From contig NZ_CP046606.1 of assembly GCF_030408355.1 (NCBI RefSeq), positions 1,736,001 to 1,800,000 of the forward strand: a DNA stretch of 64,000 nt, written 5' to 3'. A model generated the notes under the pieces. It was given only the letters and a program-made list of their open reading frames with translations, did no database searches and was not told where the DNA came from. The number at the start of each line of letters is the position of its first letter. Position 1 is the stretch's first letter. Shown piece by piece: positions 45,607 through 54,237 of this stretch. The DNA is from Corynebacterium afermentans subsp. afermentans. GTDB taxonomy: Bacteria > Actinomycetota > Actinomycetes > Mycobacteriales > Mycobacteriaceae. A program made the position numbers and the translations under genes.

Positions 45607-47598
45607 ATGAAAGTGCGTTCTTACCAGGACATCGGACACGATTTCCTCGTCCCGGAATCGTTCAGTGCAACGATGCTACCGGAGTGGCGGTTAGCGTCCT
45701 TTTCTCTGGTGCTTCCCATCCCGGAAGCCGCAAGCCTCACTGCGGACGGAAAACCGTTCGACCTCGGCGCACACGGCTGGGCCTACGGCCGCGACAAAGG
45801 CCTTCGCACCATTGAAAACCCCATGTGGGACCATTCGCGCGGCGTCTTCCGCAAACCCGACGAGCGCGAGGGCTACTACGGCGACATCATCGTTGAAGGC
45901 GGCCGGCCCTACTACAACGACGCGCGCAACCGGTTCTTGGAGCCGATGCACGACGCCGTGGGCGCAGGCTCCGTCGATGCGGACGTGAAGCGCACCGTGG
46001 ATAACCGCCCGCACGCGAACCGGGAGGTGTTCGACCACTCGGAGCTGGAAAACGTGGTGGAGAAAAACCGGAGGCGTCGCCAAGCAAACGCCACCACCAC
46101 CGAAGAGAAGGACCTGGCTGATACCGGCTGGGACCCGGCGATCGCCGCGCACCACTTCGCCTTCGACTCAGTCCCCAACGAAACTGCCTTCGAGCTGGTT
46201 AACTACGACCACCAGGTGGCGTGGGAGGACCAGGTGCGCGGCACACGCGGAAGCCACGGCACCGCGACGTTGCGTCTCATGTCGGCGGAGGTGCTGCAGT
46301 TCCACGACCTGCACCTGACCAACCTGGCCGCCAAAGTGCCGGAGCCGGCGCACGTGGTCAGCGAGTTTTTGGTGCTCAACGTTGTGGCGGAGAACCTCTC
46401 TTCGGCCACGCTAGGATTCTTGAGCGCCGCGCTGACCAAGCCGCGCAACTCGGTGCAGTTCTACGACCGCGCCGGCGACTACGACTACAGCCCGCCGCAG
46501 CTGTTCGCCCTGACCAAGTTCGTCAACATCGCCGTGCGCGAAATCGATTCCGCGCTCGGGCGCGAGACCTCGATGAAGCTGTCCACCAGCGGCGGGCTCG
46601 TGGCCACCTGCGAAGGCGAGTGCTCGAGCACATTCACGTTGCCCGCCCCGCAGCGCGTGGCCATGGCCATCCCCAACCCCGCGAAGCCGAAGTCGGTGCT
46701 GGAAACCTTGAGCGAGGGCAACAACGGCTCGGTGCCTTCGCGTATCGACGCTCCGTTGGTGCTCGACGACCCAGACAGCACCTGGAAGTGGCACGAGCAA
46801 TGGGCCTGGCAGATCCTCACCGGGGCGGACTCCTACCCCGAGCAGGTGCCACTGCAAACACCCGAGGCGCTAAGCGGGTTCGTGGCGGCGAAGCTGTCGT
46901 CCTGGACCGTGATGACCTCCGAGTCCGGCGTGGGCCTGGTGCGCAGCAAATCCGCCAGCCGCGAAGGCATGCGCTACTGGTCTTTGGCCAACACCCGGTT
47001 CGTGGACCTAGTGATGCTGCAGATGCGCGCCCAGGCGGGCGAGACGCACCTGCGCAAGTCGCTGAAGATCATCGGCGACTCCGCGGCGCACACCAGCCGC
47101 GCAGATGGCGCCGCCGGTACCGAGCAGGTGCAACGCCAAGCGTTGCAGTCGGACCTGGAGCGTCTGGAGAAGCTGCAGCTGGACCACATTGAGATCCGCG
47201 ACAAGCTGTGGTTTAGGCGCGTGCCGGGCCGCGACATCGACACCCGCGTGCTCAAAGGGCTGCAGCGCGCCACCGGTTTTGACCAGCTACGCGACGATTT
47301 CGACACCAAGGTCAAGTCCCGCCAAGGCGTGATCCGCACCCAGTTCGAGCAGGTCTCCGGCGAAATCGCCGAGGCGGAGGCGAAACGATCCGAAGCGATG
47401 AACCTGATTTTGGGTTTCGTCGCCGCGGCAATCGGTGCCCCGGACTGGGCCCAGGCCGCCGGCTGGGAGGGCCTGTGGGGCAACCTCGGCATGGGGCTGA
47501 TCATCTTCGTGCTGATGTTCGCGCTGGTGTGGGCTCTGCAGGCGGTGTTCAGGAAGGCCACGAAGCAGGGACGCCACCTCCGCTTCGTGGAGGAGTAG
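45607..47598 (+). CDS. large unknown protein with C-terminal coiled coil and two membrane helices
   Basis: 663 residues, no family recognised. The N-terminal ~480 residues are mixed and soluble-looking, with no signal peptide. A charged helical stretch (about 500-600: QVQRQALQSDLERLEKLQLD and GVIRTQFEQVSGEIAEAEAKRSEAMN) is probably a coiled coil. Two hydrophobic helices follow (about 598-617 and 629-648), then a basic tail. This long soluble domain, helical stalk and terminal helix pair recalls CorA-like or CorA-derived sensors in shape only. The residue pair CEGEC (about 337-341) could bind metal. Flanked by a hydrolase and lepA; the stops of this gene and lepA abut. Function unknown. Confidence 0.75.
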   Translation: MKVRSYQDIGHDFLVPESFSATMLPEWRLASFSLVLPIPEAASLTADGKPFDLGAHGWAYGRDKGLRTIENPMWDHSRGVFRKPDEREGYYGDIIVEGGRPYYNDARNRFLEPMHDAVGAGSVDADVKRTVDNRPHANREVFDHSELENVVEKNRRRRQANATTTEEKDLADTGWDPAIAAHHFAFDSVPNETAFELVNYDHQVAWEDQVRGTRGSHGTATLRLMSAEVLQFHDLHLTNLAAKVPEPAHVVSEFLVLNVVAENLSSATLGFLSAALTKPRNSVQFYDRAGDYDYSPPQLFALTKFVNIAVREIDSALGRETSMKLSTSGGLVATCEGECSSTFTLPAPQRVAMAIPNPAKPKSVLETLSEGNNGSVPSRIDAPLVLDDPDSTWKWHEQWAWQILTGADSYPEQVPLQTPEALSGFVAAKLSSWTVMTSESGVGLVRSKSASREGMRYWSLANTRFVDLVMLQMRAQAGETHLRKSLKIIGDSAAHTSRADGAAGTEQVQRQALQSDLERLEKLQLDHIEIRDKLWFRRVPGRDIDTRVLKGLQRATGFDQLRDDFDTKVKSRQGVIRTQFEQVSGEIAEAEAKRSEAMNLILGFVAAAIGAPDWAQAAGWEGLWGNLGMGLIIFVLMFALVWALQAVFRKATKQGRHLRFVEE

Positions 47599-49473
47599 CT
47601 ACTCCTCGCCTTCGGTGGACAGCGCCGCCACGAACGCCTCCTGCGGCACGGTGACGGAGCCGATGTTCTTCATGCGCTTCTTACCGGCCTTCTGCTTCTC
47701 CAGCAGCTTGCGTTTGCGGGAGATATCGCCGCCGTAGCACTTGGACAGCACGTCCTTGCGCAGCGCGCGGATGTTTTCGCGGGCGATGATCTTCGAGCCG
47801 ATGGCGGCCTGAACCGGAACCTCGAACTGTTGGCGCGGGATGAGCTCTTTGAGCTTTTTGGTCATCTTATTGCCGTACCACTGCGCCGAGTCCTTGTGCA
47901 CGATGGCGGAGAAGGCGTCCACCGGCTCGCCTTGGAGCAGGATGTCCACCTTGACCAGGTCGGCGAGCTGCTCGCCGGCCTCCTCGTAGTTGAGCGAGGC
48001 GTAGCCTTTGGTGCGGGATTTCAGCATGTCGAAGAAGTCGAAGATGATCTCGCCGAGCGGCATGATGTAGCGCAGCTCCACGCGGTCCTCGGAGAGGTAC
48101 TCCATGTTCTTCATCTGTCCGCGCTTGGACTGGCACAGCTCCATAGTGGAGCCGACGAACTCCTGGGGCACGATGATGGTCATGTTCACGATCGGCTCGT
48201 AGACCTCGGGGGTCTTGCCGCTGGGCCAGTCCGAGGGGTTGTGCACGAGCTGCTCGGTGCCGTCCTCGGAGACCACGCGGTAGGTCACGGAAGGCGCGGT
48301 CGAGATCAGGTCCAGGTCGAACTCGCGCTCCAGGCGGGTGCGGGTGATCTCCATGTGCAACAGGCCCAAGAATCCGCAGCGGAAGCCGAAGCCCAACGCG
48401 ACGGAGGTTTCCGGCTCCCAGGTCAGGGAGGCGTCGTTAAGCTGCAGCTTCTCCAGGCTCTCGCGCAGCGTGGGAAAGTCCTCCTGGCTGACCGGGAACA
48501 GGCCCGAGTACACCATGGGCTTGACCTCTTCGAAGCCCTCGAGCGGTTCCTCAGCACCCTTGGAAGCCCAGGTGACGGTGTCGCCGACGCGGGTGTCGCG
48601 CACGTCTTTCACACCGGTGATGAGGTAGCCCACCTCGCCGGGGCCTAGCCCCTTGGTCTTTTTCATCGTGGGCGAGACAACGCCGATCTCGAGGATCTCG
48701 AGCGTCTTGCCGGTGTTCATCATCAGCACCTTCTGGTTCGGCTCGAGCGTGCCGTCCATCATGCGGATGTAGGTGACCACGCCGCGGTAGGTGTCGTAGA
48801 CCGAGTCGAAAATCAGCGCGCGGGCCGGCGCGTCGGCGTCAGGCGCTGCCGCGCCCGCCGGGGACGTCGGCGCCGGGATGAGATCCACCACGCGGTCCAG
48901 CAGCTCCGGCACGCCCTCGCCGGTTTTGCCGGAGACGCGCAGCACATCCTCCGGCTCGCAGCCGATGATGTTGGCGATCTCCAGGGCGTATTTCTCCGGG
49001 TCCGCCGCCGGCAGGTCGATCTTGTTCAAAACCGGGATGATCTCGAGGTCGTTGTCGATGGCCATGTACAGGTTGGCCAGGGTTTGTGCCTCGATGCCCT
49101 GGGCTGCGTCGACAAGCAAAATTGCCCCCTCGCAGGCGTCCAAGCTGCGGGCGACCTCGTAGGAGAAGTCAACGTGGCCCGGGGTGTCGATCATCTGCAG
49201 CACCATTTGCTCGCCGACGTGATCGCCGGTCTTGGGCACCCACGGCAGGCGCACGTTTTGCGCCTTGATGGTGATGCCGCGTTCGCGCTCGATGTCCATG
49301 TTGTCGAGGTACTGGTCGCGCATCTCGCGCTCGGCGACGACGTTGGACAGCTGCAAGATGCGGTCTGCCAGCGTGGACTTGCCGTGGTCGATGTGCGCGA
49401 TGATGCAGAAGTTGCGGATCCGGGCGGGATCCGTGAACGTTTCCTCTGCAAAATTTGTCGATTTGGCGGCCAT
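47599..49473 (-). CDS. lepA: elongation factor 4 (LepA), ribosome-associated GTPase
   Basis: 624 residues from ATG 49473. G1 is [10 protein letters not shown]2 region [12 protein letters not shown]3 [13 protein letters not shown]4 NKIDLP; the LepA-specific C-terminal domain ends [21 protein letters not shown]. It back-translocates or remodels stalled ribosomes. A GTG at 49482 would add three residues, but a TAGGAT -10 box (49483-49488) abuts it directly, which favours the ATG with a very short leader. It is divergent from the CPBP gene. Confidence 0.95.
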   Translation of the reverse strand: MAAKSTNFAEETFTDPARIRNFCIIAHIDHGKSTLADRILQLSNVVAEREMRDQYLDNMDIERERGITIKAQNVRLPWVPKTGDHVGEQMVLQMIDTPGHVDFSYEVARSLDACEGAILLVDAAQGIEAQTLANLYMAIDNDLEIIPVLNKIDLPAADPEKYALEIANIIGCEPEDVLRVSGKTGEGVPELLDRVVDLIPAPTSPAGAAAPDADAPARALIFDSVYDTYRGVVTYIRMMDGTLEPNQKVLMMNTGKTLEILEIGVVSPTMKKTKGLGPGEVGYLITGVKDVRDTRVGDTVTWASKGAEEPLEGFEEVKPMVYSGLFPVSQEDFPTLRESLEKLQLNDASLTWEPETSVALGFGFRCGFLGLLHMEITRTRLEREFDLDLISTAPSVTYRVVSEDGTEQLVHNPSDWPSGKTPEVYEPIVNMTIIVPQEFVGSTMELCQSKRGQMKNMEYLSEDRVELRYIMPLGEIIFDFFDMLKSRTKGYASLNYEEAGEQLADLVKVDILLQGEPVDAFSAIVHKDSAQWYGNKMTKKLKELIPRQQFEVPVQAAIGSKIIARENIRALRKDVLSKCYGGDISRKRKLLEKQKAGKKRMKNIGSVTVPQEAFVAALSTEGEE

Positions 49474-49506
49474 AGTTGCCACATCCTACTTTGCGTCACC
49501 CCGCGC

Positions 49507-49512
49507 TACGGT
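49507..49512 (+). promoter_or_regulatory. -10 box (TACGGT) of the CPBP protease gene
   Basis: TACGGT ends 7 nt before ATG 49520, while the lepA -10 box points the other way 19 bp to the left. Both genes appear to have leaderless or near-leaderless mRNAs. Confidence 0.55.
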
Positions 49513-49519
49513 ACGCACC

Positions 49520-50389
49520 ATGCCTTATCACCGTCTCGGACTCACTGATCGCACCCGACCCGCCGCGTGGTGGCGGGCGCTGATTGAACTTCTCGTGCTG
49601 GTGGGGTTGGTCATCGCCTTCGTGGCTATCTCCGCGATGCTCCTCGGGCTGGCGGCGGGCCTGAGCGGGCGGAACTATCTTGACCTGCTGGCGGGCACGG
49701 CGGATCCGCTTACCCCGCTGGTCCAGGTGCTGCTCATCGCCGCGATCCTGCCGGCGCCGTTTCTCGCAGCACTTATCGCCGGCCGCCGCCCGCGTGCGCT
49801 GCACAGCACCGCGTTGCGGCTGCGGTGGGGTGTGCTGGGGCGCTCGCTCGCTGTGGTGGGTGCGGTGTACGCAGTATCTTTGCTTATCGACGTCCTCCGG
49901 GGCGCCGCCGCCGATACCACCATCAACCCGTTCCGGTTGACCCTAATCGCGGCCCTGTTGATCGCCGTGCCGCTGCAGTCCGCGGCCGAGGAGTACGTCT
50001 TCCGTGGCGCGCTGCCGCAGATCCTCGGGCAGTGGCGCGCGCCGGCGTGGCTCGCCTACGCGCTACCGGGCGTGCTGTTTGTGGCCAGCCACACCTACAA
50101 CTGGATCGGGCTGATCGATATCGCCGTATTCGCCGTGTGCACCGCGGTGCTGACGTGGCGCACCGGCGGGCTTGAGGCCGGGATCGCGCTGCACGCCGTC
50201 GGCAACACCGTGTTCTTCTGCTCCGGCGCGGTGGACATGCTCGACCCGAACGCCACGGAGATCGGGTGGCAGCAGATGCTCGGGGCCGCCCTGATGACGA
50301 TCGTGTGCACCATCCTGCTGCTGTGGGCGCTCAAAGGAGTTTCAGCCGATCAGCAGAAACCCCTTGTCCCAGCAGGCGAGACAGCTTAA
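49520..50389 (+). CDS. CPBP-family intramembrane metalloprotease
   Basis: 289 residues, about eight membrane helices. The ABI/CAAX-protease motifs are in order: EExxxR as E157-E158 (AAEEYVFRG), FxxxH with H191 (FVASH), and HAxxN with H225/N229. These form the catalytic site of Rce1-like glutamate/metal proteases. In bacteria such proteins often mature peptides or confer bacteriocin immunity; no peptide gene is seen nearby. Codon use is like neighbours. One GTCGATAAGC (minus orientation) lies at 49882. Confidence 0.88.
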   Translation: MPYHRLGLTDRTRPAAWWRALIELLVLVGLVIAFVAISAMLLGLAAGLSGRNYLDLLAGTADPLTPLVQVLLIAAILPAPFLAALIAGRRPRALHSTALRLRWGVLGRSLAVVGAVYAVSLLIDVLRGAAADTTINPFRLTLIAALLIAVPLQSAAEEYVFRGALPQILGQWRAPAWLAYALPGVLFVASHTYNWIGLIDIAVFAVCTAVLTWRTGGLEAGIALHAVGNTVFFCSGAVDMLDPNATEIGWQQMLGAALMTIVCTILLLWALKGVSADQQKPLVPAGETA

Positions 50390-50391
50390 GG

Positions 50392-50407
50392 TTGCAGATA
50401 ACTGCAA
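50392..50407. promoter_or_regulatory. palindrome TTGCAG-N4-CTGCAA before the PemK-like gene
   Basis: A perfect 6-bp inverted repeat with a 4-nt spacer, 15 bp before GTG 50423. It is well placed to be an operator for autoregulation or for a distant antitoxin. Confidence 0.45.
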
Positions 50408-50422
50408 TGTGGAGGTGCCAAC

Positions 50423-50929
50423 GTGGCGTTCGAGCGATTTAAGCGCAAAAGTGCGCGACCCCGCACGGCATCGCTCGACCAGGGTCTGGCTCTGCTGCAC
50501 GACCGGGTGGCCAACCAGATTGAGATGCGCCGCAAGCGCGCCTCGCGCATGGACGTGCGCCCCACCGGCTCGGTGCCCCGCAACGTCTACTACGCCCCCG
50601 ACATGGACGGCGGCGCCGAACCCGGCGAGGTGGTGTGGGTGACCGTGCCGTCGCACCCGCCGAAAGAGCGCTCGATGCTGGTGGTGGGCCGGGAGCACAG
50701 CGACATCTTGGGCCTGCTGATCTCCCCGGAAGCAGGCCACGCGGAAGACGACCGCTGGTTTGAGATCGGCCCCGGCGACTGGGACGCATCCGGCCACCCC
50801 TGCTGGGTGCGCTTGGACAAGACCCTCATTGTGCCGGAGGCCGACGTGCACCGGCGCGGCACAACCGTGCCGCAGCGTCGCTTCGAGCGTGTGGCGAACA
50901 CGCTGCGCGAGCGCTTCCAGTGGCTCTAA
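50423..50929 (+). CDS. PemK/MazF-superfamily protein, no adjacent antitoxin
   Basis: 168 residues. The C-terminal ~115 residues have the PemK-like beta-barrel pattern: PGEVVWVTVPSHPPKERSMLVVGRE, a DWDASGHPCWVRLDKTLIVPEADVHRRG stretch and a closing helix RFERVANTLRERF. The N-terminal ~45 residues are basic and helical. MazF/PemK toxins cut mRNA, but this actinobacterial subgroup is conserved beside rpsT/lepA and usually lacks a paired antitoxin, so a housekeeping role is equally likely. The start GTG 50423 has GGAGG 7 nt upstream. Confidence 0.75.
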   Translation: MAFERFKRKSARPRTASLDQGLALLHDRVANQIEMRRKRASRMDVRPTGSVPRNVYYAPDMDGGAEPGEVVWVTVPSHPPKERSMLVVGREHSDILGLLISPEAGHAEDDRWFEIGPGDWDASGHPCWVRLDKTLIVPEADVHRRGTTVPQRRFERVANTLRERFQWL

Positions 50930-50936
50930 GGCCAGT

Positions 50937-50965
50937 TTGTCCCGGTAGAGACGGGCTGTTATCCT
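50937..50965 (+). promoter_or_regulatory. rpsT promoter (TTGTCC-17-TATCCT)
   Basis: -35 TTGTCC (50937-50942) and -10 TATCCT (50960-50965) are separated by exactly 17 bp, the clearest two-box promoter in the window. Transcription would start near 50972, leaving a leader of about 145 nt before rpsT. Confidence 0.7.
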
Positions 50966-50971
50966 GCTCAA

Positions 50972-51116
50972 GTTGACCGTCTCCGGCCACTTTCGGGTGC
51001 GTGCTGCTACGCGGGCAGGACCTTGGGTTCGCGTTCATAGCCAAAGCAGTGCGCGTTTTTACCCGGCTGGGGCGACGACATCCGTGTTCGATTGAGAAAC
51101 CAAGAGGTATTTCATA
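50972..51116 (+). promoter_or_regulatory. long 5' leader of rpsT
   Basis: About 145 nt without a credible gene, in a window where most mRNAs appear leaderless. It is GC-rich with several short complementary stretches and ends with AAGAGG about 9 nt before the ATG. A leader of this size on a ribosomal-protein gene suggests feedback control by S20 itself; no known motif could be recognised by eye. Confidence 0.45.
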
Positions 51117-51380
51117 ATGGCTAACATCAAGCAGCAGAAGAAGCGCGTTCTCACCAACGAGAAGCGTCGTCAGCGCAACAAGTCCGTCCGCTCCGCCACC
51201 CGCACGGAGATCCGCAAGTTCCGCGAGGCTGTGGAGTCCGGCGACAAGGCTGCCGCTGAGGCGCAGCTGCGCGTGGCTTCCCGCAAGCTGGACAAGGCTG
51301 TGACCAAGGGCGTGTTCCACCGCAACTCCGCGGCGAACAAGAAGTCCAACATGGCTCGCGCCCTGAACAAGATGGACTAA
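51117..51380 (+). CDS. rpsT: 30S ribosomal protein bS20
   Basis: 87 residues, the family's normal length. The sequence begins [21 protein letters not shown] and is Lys/Arg/Ala-rich and all-helical as in S20, which binds the base of 16S rRNA early in assembly. It has its own promoter and long leader and ends in a strong hairpin terminator. It sits between lepA and holA as in other actinobacteria. Confidence 0.97.
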   Translation: MANIKQQKKRVLTNEKRRQRNKSVRSATRTEIRKFREAVESGDKAAAEAQLRVASRKLDKAVTKGVFHRNSAANKKSNMARALNKMD

Positions 51381-51393
51381 TTCCATCGTGTTT

Positions 51394-51430
51394 CGCCCCG
51401 TGCATCGTTTAACCGGTGCACGGGGCGTTT
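51394..51430 (+). terminator. rho-independent terminator of rpsT
   Basis: An 11-bp GC-rich stem (CGCCCCGTGCA / TGCACGGGGCG) with a 12-nt loop followed by TTT. It lies 13 bp after the rpsT stop. Confidence 0.85.
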
Positions 51431-51471
51431 CGTGTGTAAACCCCTTTGAACCAAGAATCGATGTACCCGCT

Positions 51472-52458
51472 GTGAAACACTCACGCCGCGCGCTCGCAGC
51501 TGCGCTTGCCACCTCCCTGTCGCTGTCGTCGCCGGTCGCGCCGGCCGAGGCGCAGCAGCTAAGTTCCTCCCCCGAGTTTGAGGCGCTATTGGCCCGCTAC
51601 GCTCCGGGCGTGGACCCGGAGCAGGTGCGCGCGCTCGGGGTGCTGGCGGCGTTGTTGGCCAGCATCGCTATCGCGATTCCGATGGTGAAAAACGGCAAGG
51701 TCACCTCGCCTTCGCGCGAGCACACCCACTCGCTGCAGGTTGATGGGCGCACCCGCACCTACGACGTGGTGCTGCCGCGCGGCTTCGACGCGGAGAAGTC
51801 CTACCCGGTGGTGCTAGGCTTCGGCGGCTGGCACCACACCTCGGGCAACATGCACGACTACTCCAACCTGGAAAGCCAGTTCCCGGACGCGATCGTGGTC
51901 TACGGCCAGGGCGTCGACAACGCCTGGGGAGGCGCGCCGTACGCGGACACCAGCATCGACGAGGATGTCGCGTACACAAAAGCCGTGCTTAACGACGTTG
52001 CTTCGCGCTACAACGCCGACACCTCCCGCACCGTCGCCGTGGGGCTGTCCAACGGCGGCGGCATGGTCGCCGCGCTGGCCTGCCACGCCCCGGAGACGGT
52101 GCGCGGCGTGGCGTCGGTGGCGGGCGCGTTTTACTCCCCCACCGTCACCGGCTGCACGTCAGGCGAAGTGCCGACGATGATCATGCACGGCACCAAGGAC
52201 GGCGTGGTGGGCTACAACGGCGGTTTCCGCCACGGCGCGCCTTTCGAGTCCGTGGAGAACGTGGCGCGCACCCTCGCCCGCAAAAACGATTGCACCATGG
52301 TGGCATCAACATCGCGCTCCGGCAGCATCACCACCTTCGACTTCGAGCTCTGCTCCGCACCTGTGCGCATCGAGCGCGTCGAGGGCGGCGGCCACACCTG
52401 GTTCGACTCGCCTAGCGCGACGCACCGGACGGCACAGTTTTTGCGCCGCTACCTCTAG
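51472..52458 (+). CDS. secreted polyhydroxybutyrate-depolymerase-like esterase (LpqC/PhaZ family)
   Basis: 328 residues. A signal peptide (about 1-27, KHSRRALAAALATSLSLSSP, cleavage near AEA-QQ) precedes a helical pro-region with a hydrophobic stretch (about 62-82), then an alpha/beta-hydrolase domain. The nucleophile is Ser 193 in GLSNGGG; MHGTKDGVVGY supplies Asp and GGGHTW the His. Relatives hydrolyse polyhydroxyalkanoates or feruloyl esters, but many secreted actinobacterial members have unknown substrates. The start is taken as GTG 51472, the first codon of the basic signal-peptide end; no strong ribosome-binding site is seen. Its end overlaps the LysE-type gene end by 4 bp. Confidence 0.82.
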   Translation: MKHSRRALAAALATSLSLSSPVAPAEAQQLSSSPEFEALLARYAPGVDPEQVRALGVLAALLASIAIAIPMVKNGKVTSPSREHTHSLQVDGRTRTYDVVLPRGFDAEKSYPVVLGFGGWHHTSGNMHDYSNLESQFPDAIVVYGQGVDNAWGGAPYADTSIDEDVAYTKAVLNDVASRYNADTSRTVAVGLSNGGGMVAALACHAPETVRGVASVAGAFYSPTVTGCTSGEVPTMIMHGTKDGVVGYNGGFRHGAPFESVENVARTLARKNDCTMVASTSRSGSITTFDFELCSAPVRIERVEGGGHTWFDSPSATHRTAQFLRRYL

Positions 52459-53102
52459 ACCACGCCGACCAGCCCGCGGGCGATGAGCACGGCGCCGACC
52501 ACCATGAAAAACGCGCCCGCGGCAATGTCGATGTACGGCCCGGCGCGGAGGAACTTCCGGCGCACCCGTTCTGCCGAGGTGATCTGCGCGACCGCCCCGA
52601 ACAGGGCGAATGAGCTGAGCCAGAGCGCGGCGATGACAATCACCGCGGTTGTCAGTGATGGGTTCGCGGGCAAAAGCGGCGCGATCATGGCGGTCAGCGC
52701 GACCACGATTTTGGGGTTGGCCAGGTTGGTGGCCACGCCTCGTCGATAGGCAGCTTGCACCGAGCCCAACCGCTGCACCGCTTCCTCCAGATCCGCGGGT
52801 GGATCGTGCCTGTCGCGCAGCCCGCCGCGCAGGTTGTGCTGGCCCATCCAGATCAGCGCCGCGCCGCCGACGACCTGTATGGCGGCGACGGCCTGCGGCA
52901 CCGCGTGCAGCAGCGCCGCCGCGCCCACGACGGTGAGCGTGAACCACAACGCGGCGCCGGTGTGGATGCCCAGATTGGTCGCCCAGGCGTGCTTTCGCGA
53001 TCGGGTCGCCGTGCGCATGAGCAGGACCATGTCCGGGCCGGGGGCGGCGGCACCGATCAGGTTGAGCCCGACGATGACCGCAAGATCGCCCGGCGCGATC
53101 AT
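52455..53102 (-). CDS. LysE-family amino-acid exporter (RhtB-like)
   Basis: 215 residues, about six membrane helices, with the family opening GLNLIGAAAPGPDMVLLMRTATRS and NLANPKIVVALTAM in the middle. Such proteins export lysine, arginine, threonine, homoserine or leucine. ATG 53102 overlaps the holA stop (ATGA), so translation is coupled to holA, an unusual pairing of exporter and replication gene. Confidence 0.9.
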   Translation of the reverse strand: MIAPGDLAVIVGLNLIGAAAPGPDMVLLMRTATRSRKHAWATNLGIHTGAALWFTLTVVGAAALLHAVPQAVAAIQVVGGAALIWMGQHNLRGGLRDRHDPPADLEEAVQRLGSVQAAYRRGVATNLANPKIVVALTAMIAPLLPANPSLTTAVIVIAALWLSSFALFGAVAQITSAERVRRKFLRAGPYIDIAAGAFFMVVGAVLIARGLVGVV

Positions 53103-54025
53103 GCCAGCTCAGCGATGCGTCGCACCGCGTTTTCGAGGGCGAACTCCGGGTCGCCGCCTTGGCCTTTCACCTCGGCGTCCAAATCGGAGACGATGATCAC
53201 GGCGTGGGAGACCGCGTCCCCGCTCCACTGGCGCGCCACCTGCATGGTCTTTTTCGCCACGTACGGATGCATGCCGACGGTGCGCGCCAGCTGGTCCGGG
53301 TTGCCGCGCACGCCGTGCAGTTTGGCGATGTCGCCGACCTTGCGTGCGAGCGCCGCCGCGATGGACACCGGGCTGGTGCCCAGCTGCAGCGCGCGACGGG
53401 TGGAGGCGAGCGCCCGGTCCGCGCGTCCCGCCACTGCCTGGTCCGCGATGTCGAAACCGGCGACCTCAGCCACGCCCACGTAGTAGGCACGCACGGCTTC
53501 GACCGTGAGCTCGCCCTCGGTGTCGCTGACCAGCTGGCTGACGGCGGAGGCGAGCTCGCGAAGGTCCGAGCCGACCGATTCCAGCACCGCGGCGGCCACG
53601 TCCGGGGTGGGGCGCACACCGTGGCTGCGGAACTCCTCCATCAGCCAGGAGCGGCGTTCGTTGTCTTTCAGCGCATCAGCCTTGTGCACCTCGGCGACCT
53701 TGGCAAACTTCTTCACCATCGCCTTTTGGCGTCCGCCGCCGGTGTGCTCGACGATCAGCGTGATGCCCGGCACGGGGTTCACACACGCCTGCAGGAGGAT
53801 CTCGGTGGGTTCCTTGCCGGCAAGTTCCGCGTGCTTGACCACCACTACGCGGTCCTCCGCGAACAGCGACGGGCTGGTGGCCATCGCGATCTCACCCTCG
53901 GAGACGTCGCCGGCGCGCAGGGTGGTCACCTCCACGCCCTCGCCGGCTTGGGCGACGATGGCTTTGGTTGCGCGCTCGGCGAGGAAATCGTCCTCGCCGA
54001 GCACCAGGTGCACGGGGTTGAGCAT
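53099..54025 (-). CDS. holA: DNA polymerase III delta subunit
   Basis: 308 residues. HolA N-terminal AAA-like region (NPVHLVLGEDDFLAERATKAIV), helical lid and C-terminal collar domain (ARKVGDIAKLHGVRG, HPYVAKKTMQVARQWS) are recognisable. It opens the beta clamp within the clamp loader. ATG 54025 is favoured over ATG 54034 because a TAAGAT -10 box (54033-54038) ends 7 nt before it. In related genomes holA follows comEC directly; here the giant surface protein gene separates them. Confidence 0.93.
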   Translation of the reverse strand: MLNPVHLVLGEDDFLAERATKAIVAQAGEGVEVTTLRAGDVSEGEIAMATSPSLFAEDRVVVVKHAELAGKEPTEILLQACVNPVPGITLIVEHTGGGRQKAMVKKFAKVAEVHKADALKDNERRSWLMEEFRSHGVRPTPDVAAAVLESVGSDLRELASAVSQLVSDTEGELTVEAVRAYYVGVAEVAGFDIADQAVAGRADRALASTRRALQLGTSPVSIAAALARKVGDIAKLHGVRGNPDQLARTVGMHPYVAKKTMQVARQWSGDAVSHAVIIVSDLDAEVKGQGGDPEFALENAVRRIAELA

Positions 54026-54032
54026 GCGCGCC

Positions 54033-54038
54033 ATCTTA
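54033..54038 (-). promoter_or_regulatory. -10 box (TAAGAT) of holA
   Basis: TAAGAT on the minus strand ends 7 nt before ATG 54025 and overlaps the alternative ATG, supporting leaderless expression of holA-LysE. Confidence 0.55.
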
Positions 54039-54075
54039 CGTCCCGAGCCGCTGCCGCACAGACTTCCATCGCACC

Positions 54076-54123
54076 GGGGTATTCCCCACAATCACACAGG
54101 GTTTTAGTCCCCGTAAAACCCTG
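54076..54123. promoter_or_regulatory. two inverted repeats in the control region of the giant surface protein
   Basis: GGGG-TATT-CCCC (54076-54087) is followed by a perfect 10-bp inverted repeat CAGGGTTTTA / TAAAACCCTG around a 7-nt loop (54097-54123). They lie 115-160 bp before the TTG start and 50-100 bp from the holA start, with no T-run, so operators or a transcript hairpin are more likely than a terminator. Confidence 0.5.
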
Positions 54124-54237
54124 GCAAATTCCGCAGTGTGGCTTCATACTTCTATTGGAGACTGCGCAAAGCGTCACCGCCCGTGAGCATCCGCCGGGCC
54201 CGTACCGGACCAGCACAACACAACGGAAGGATCCCCT

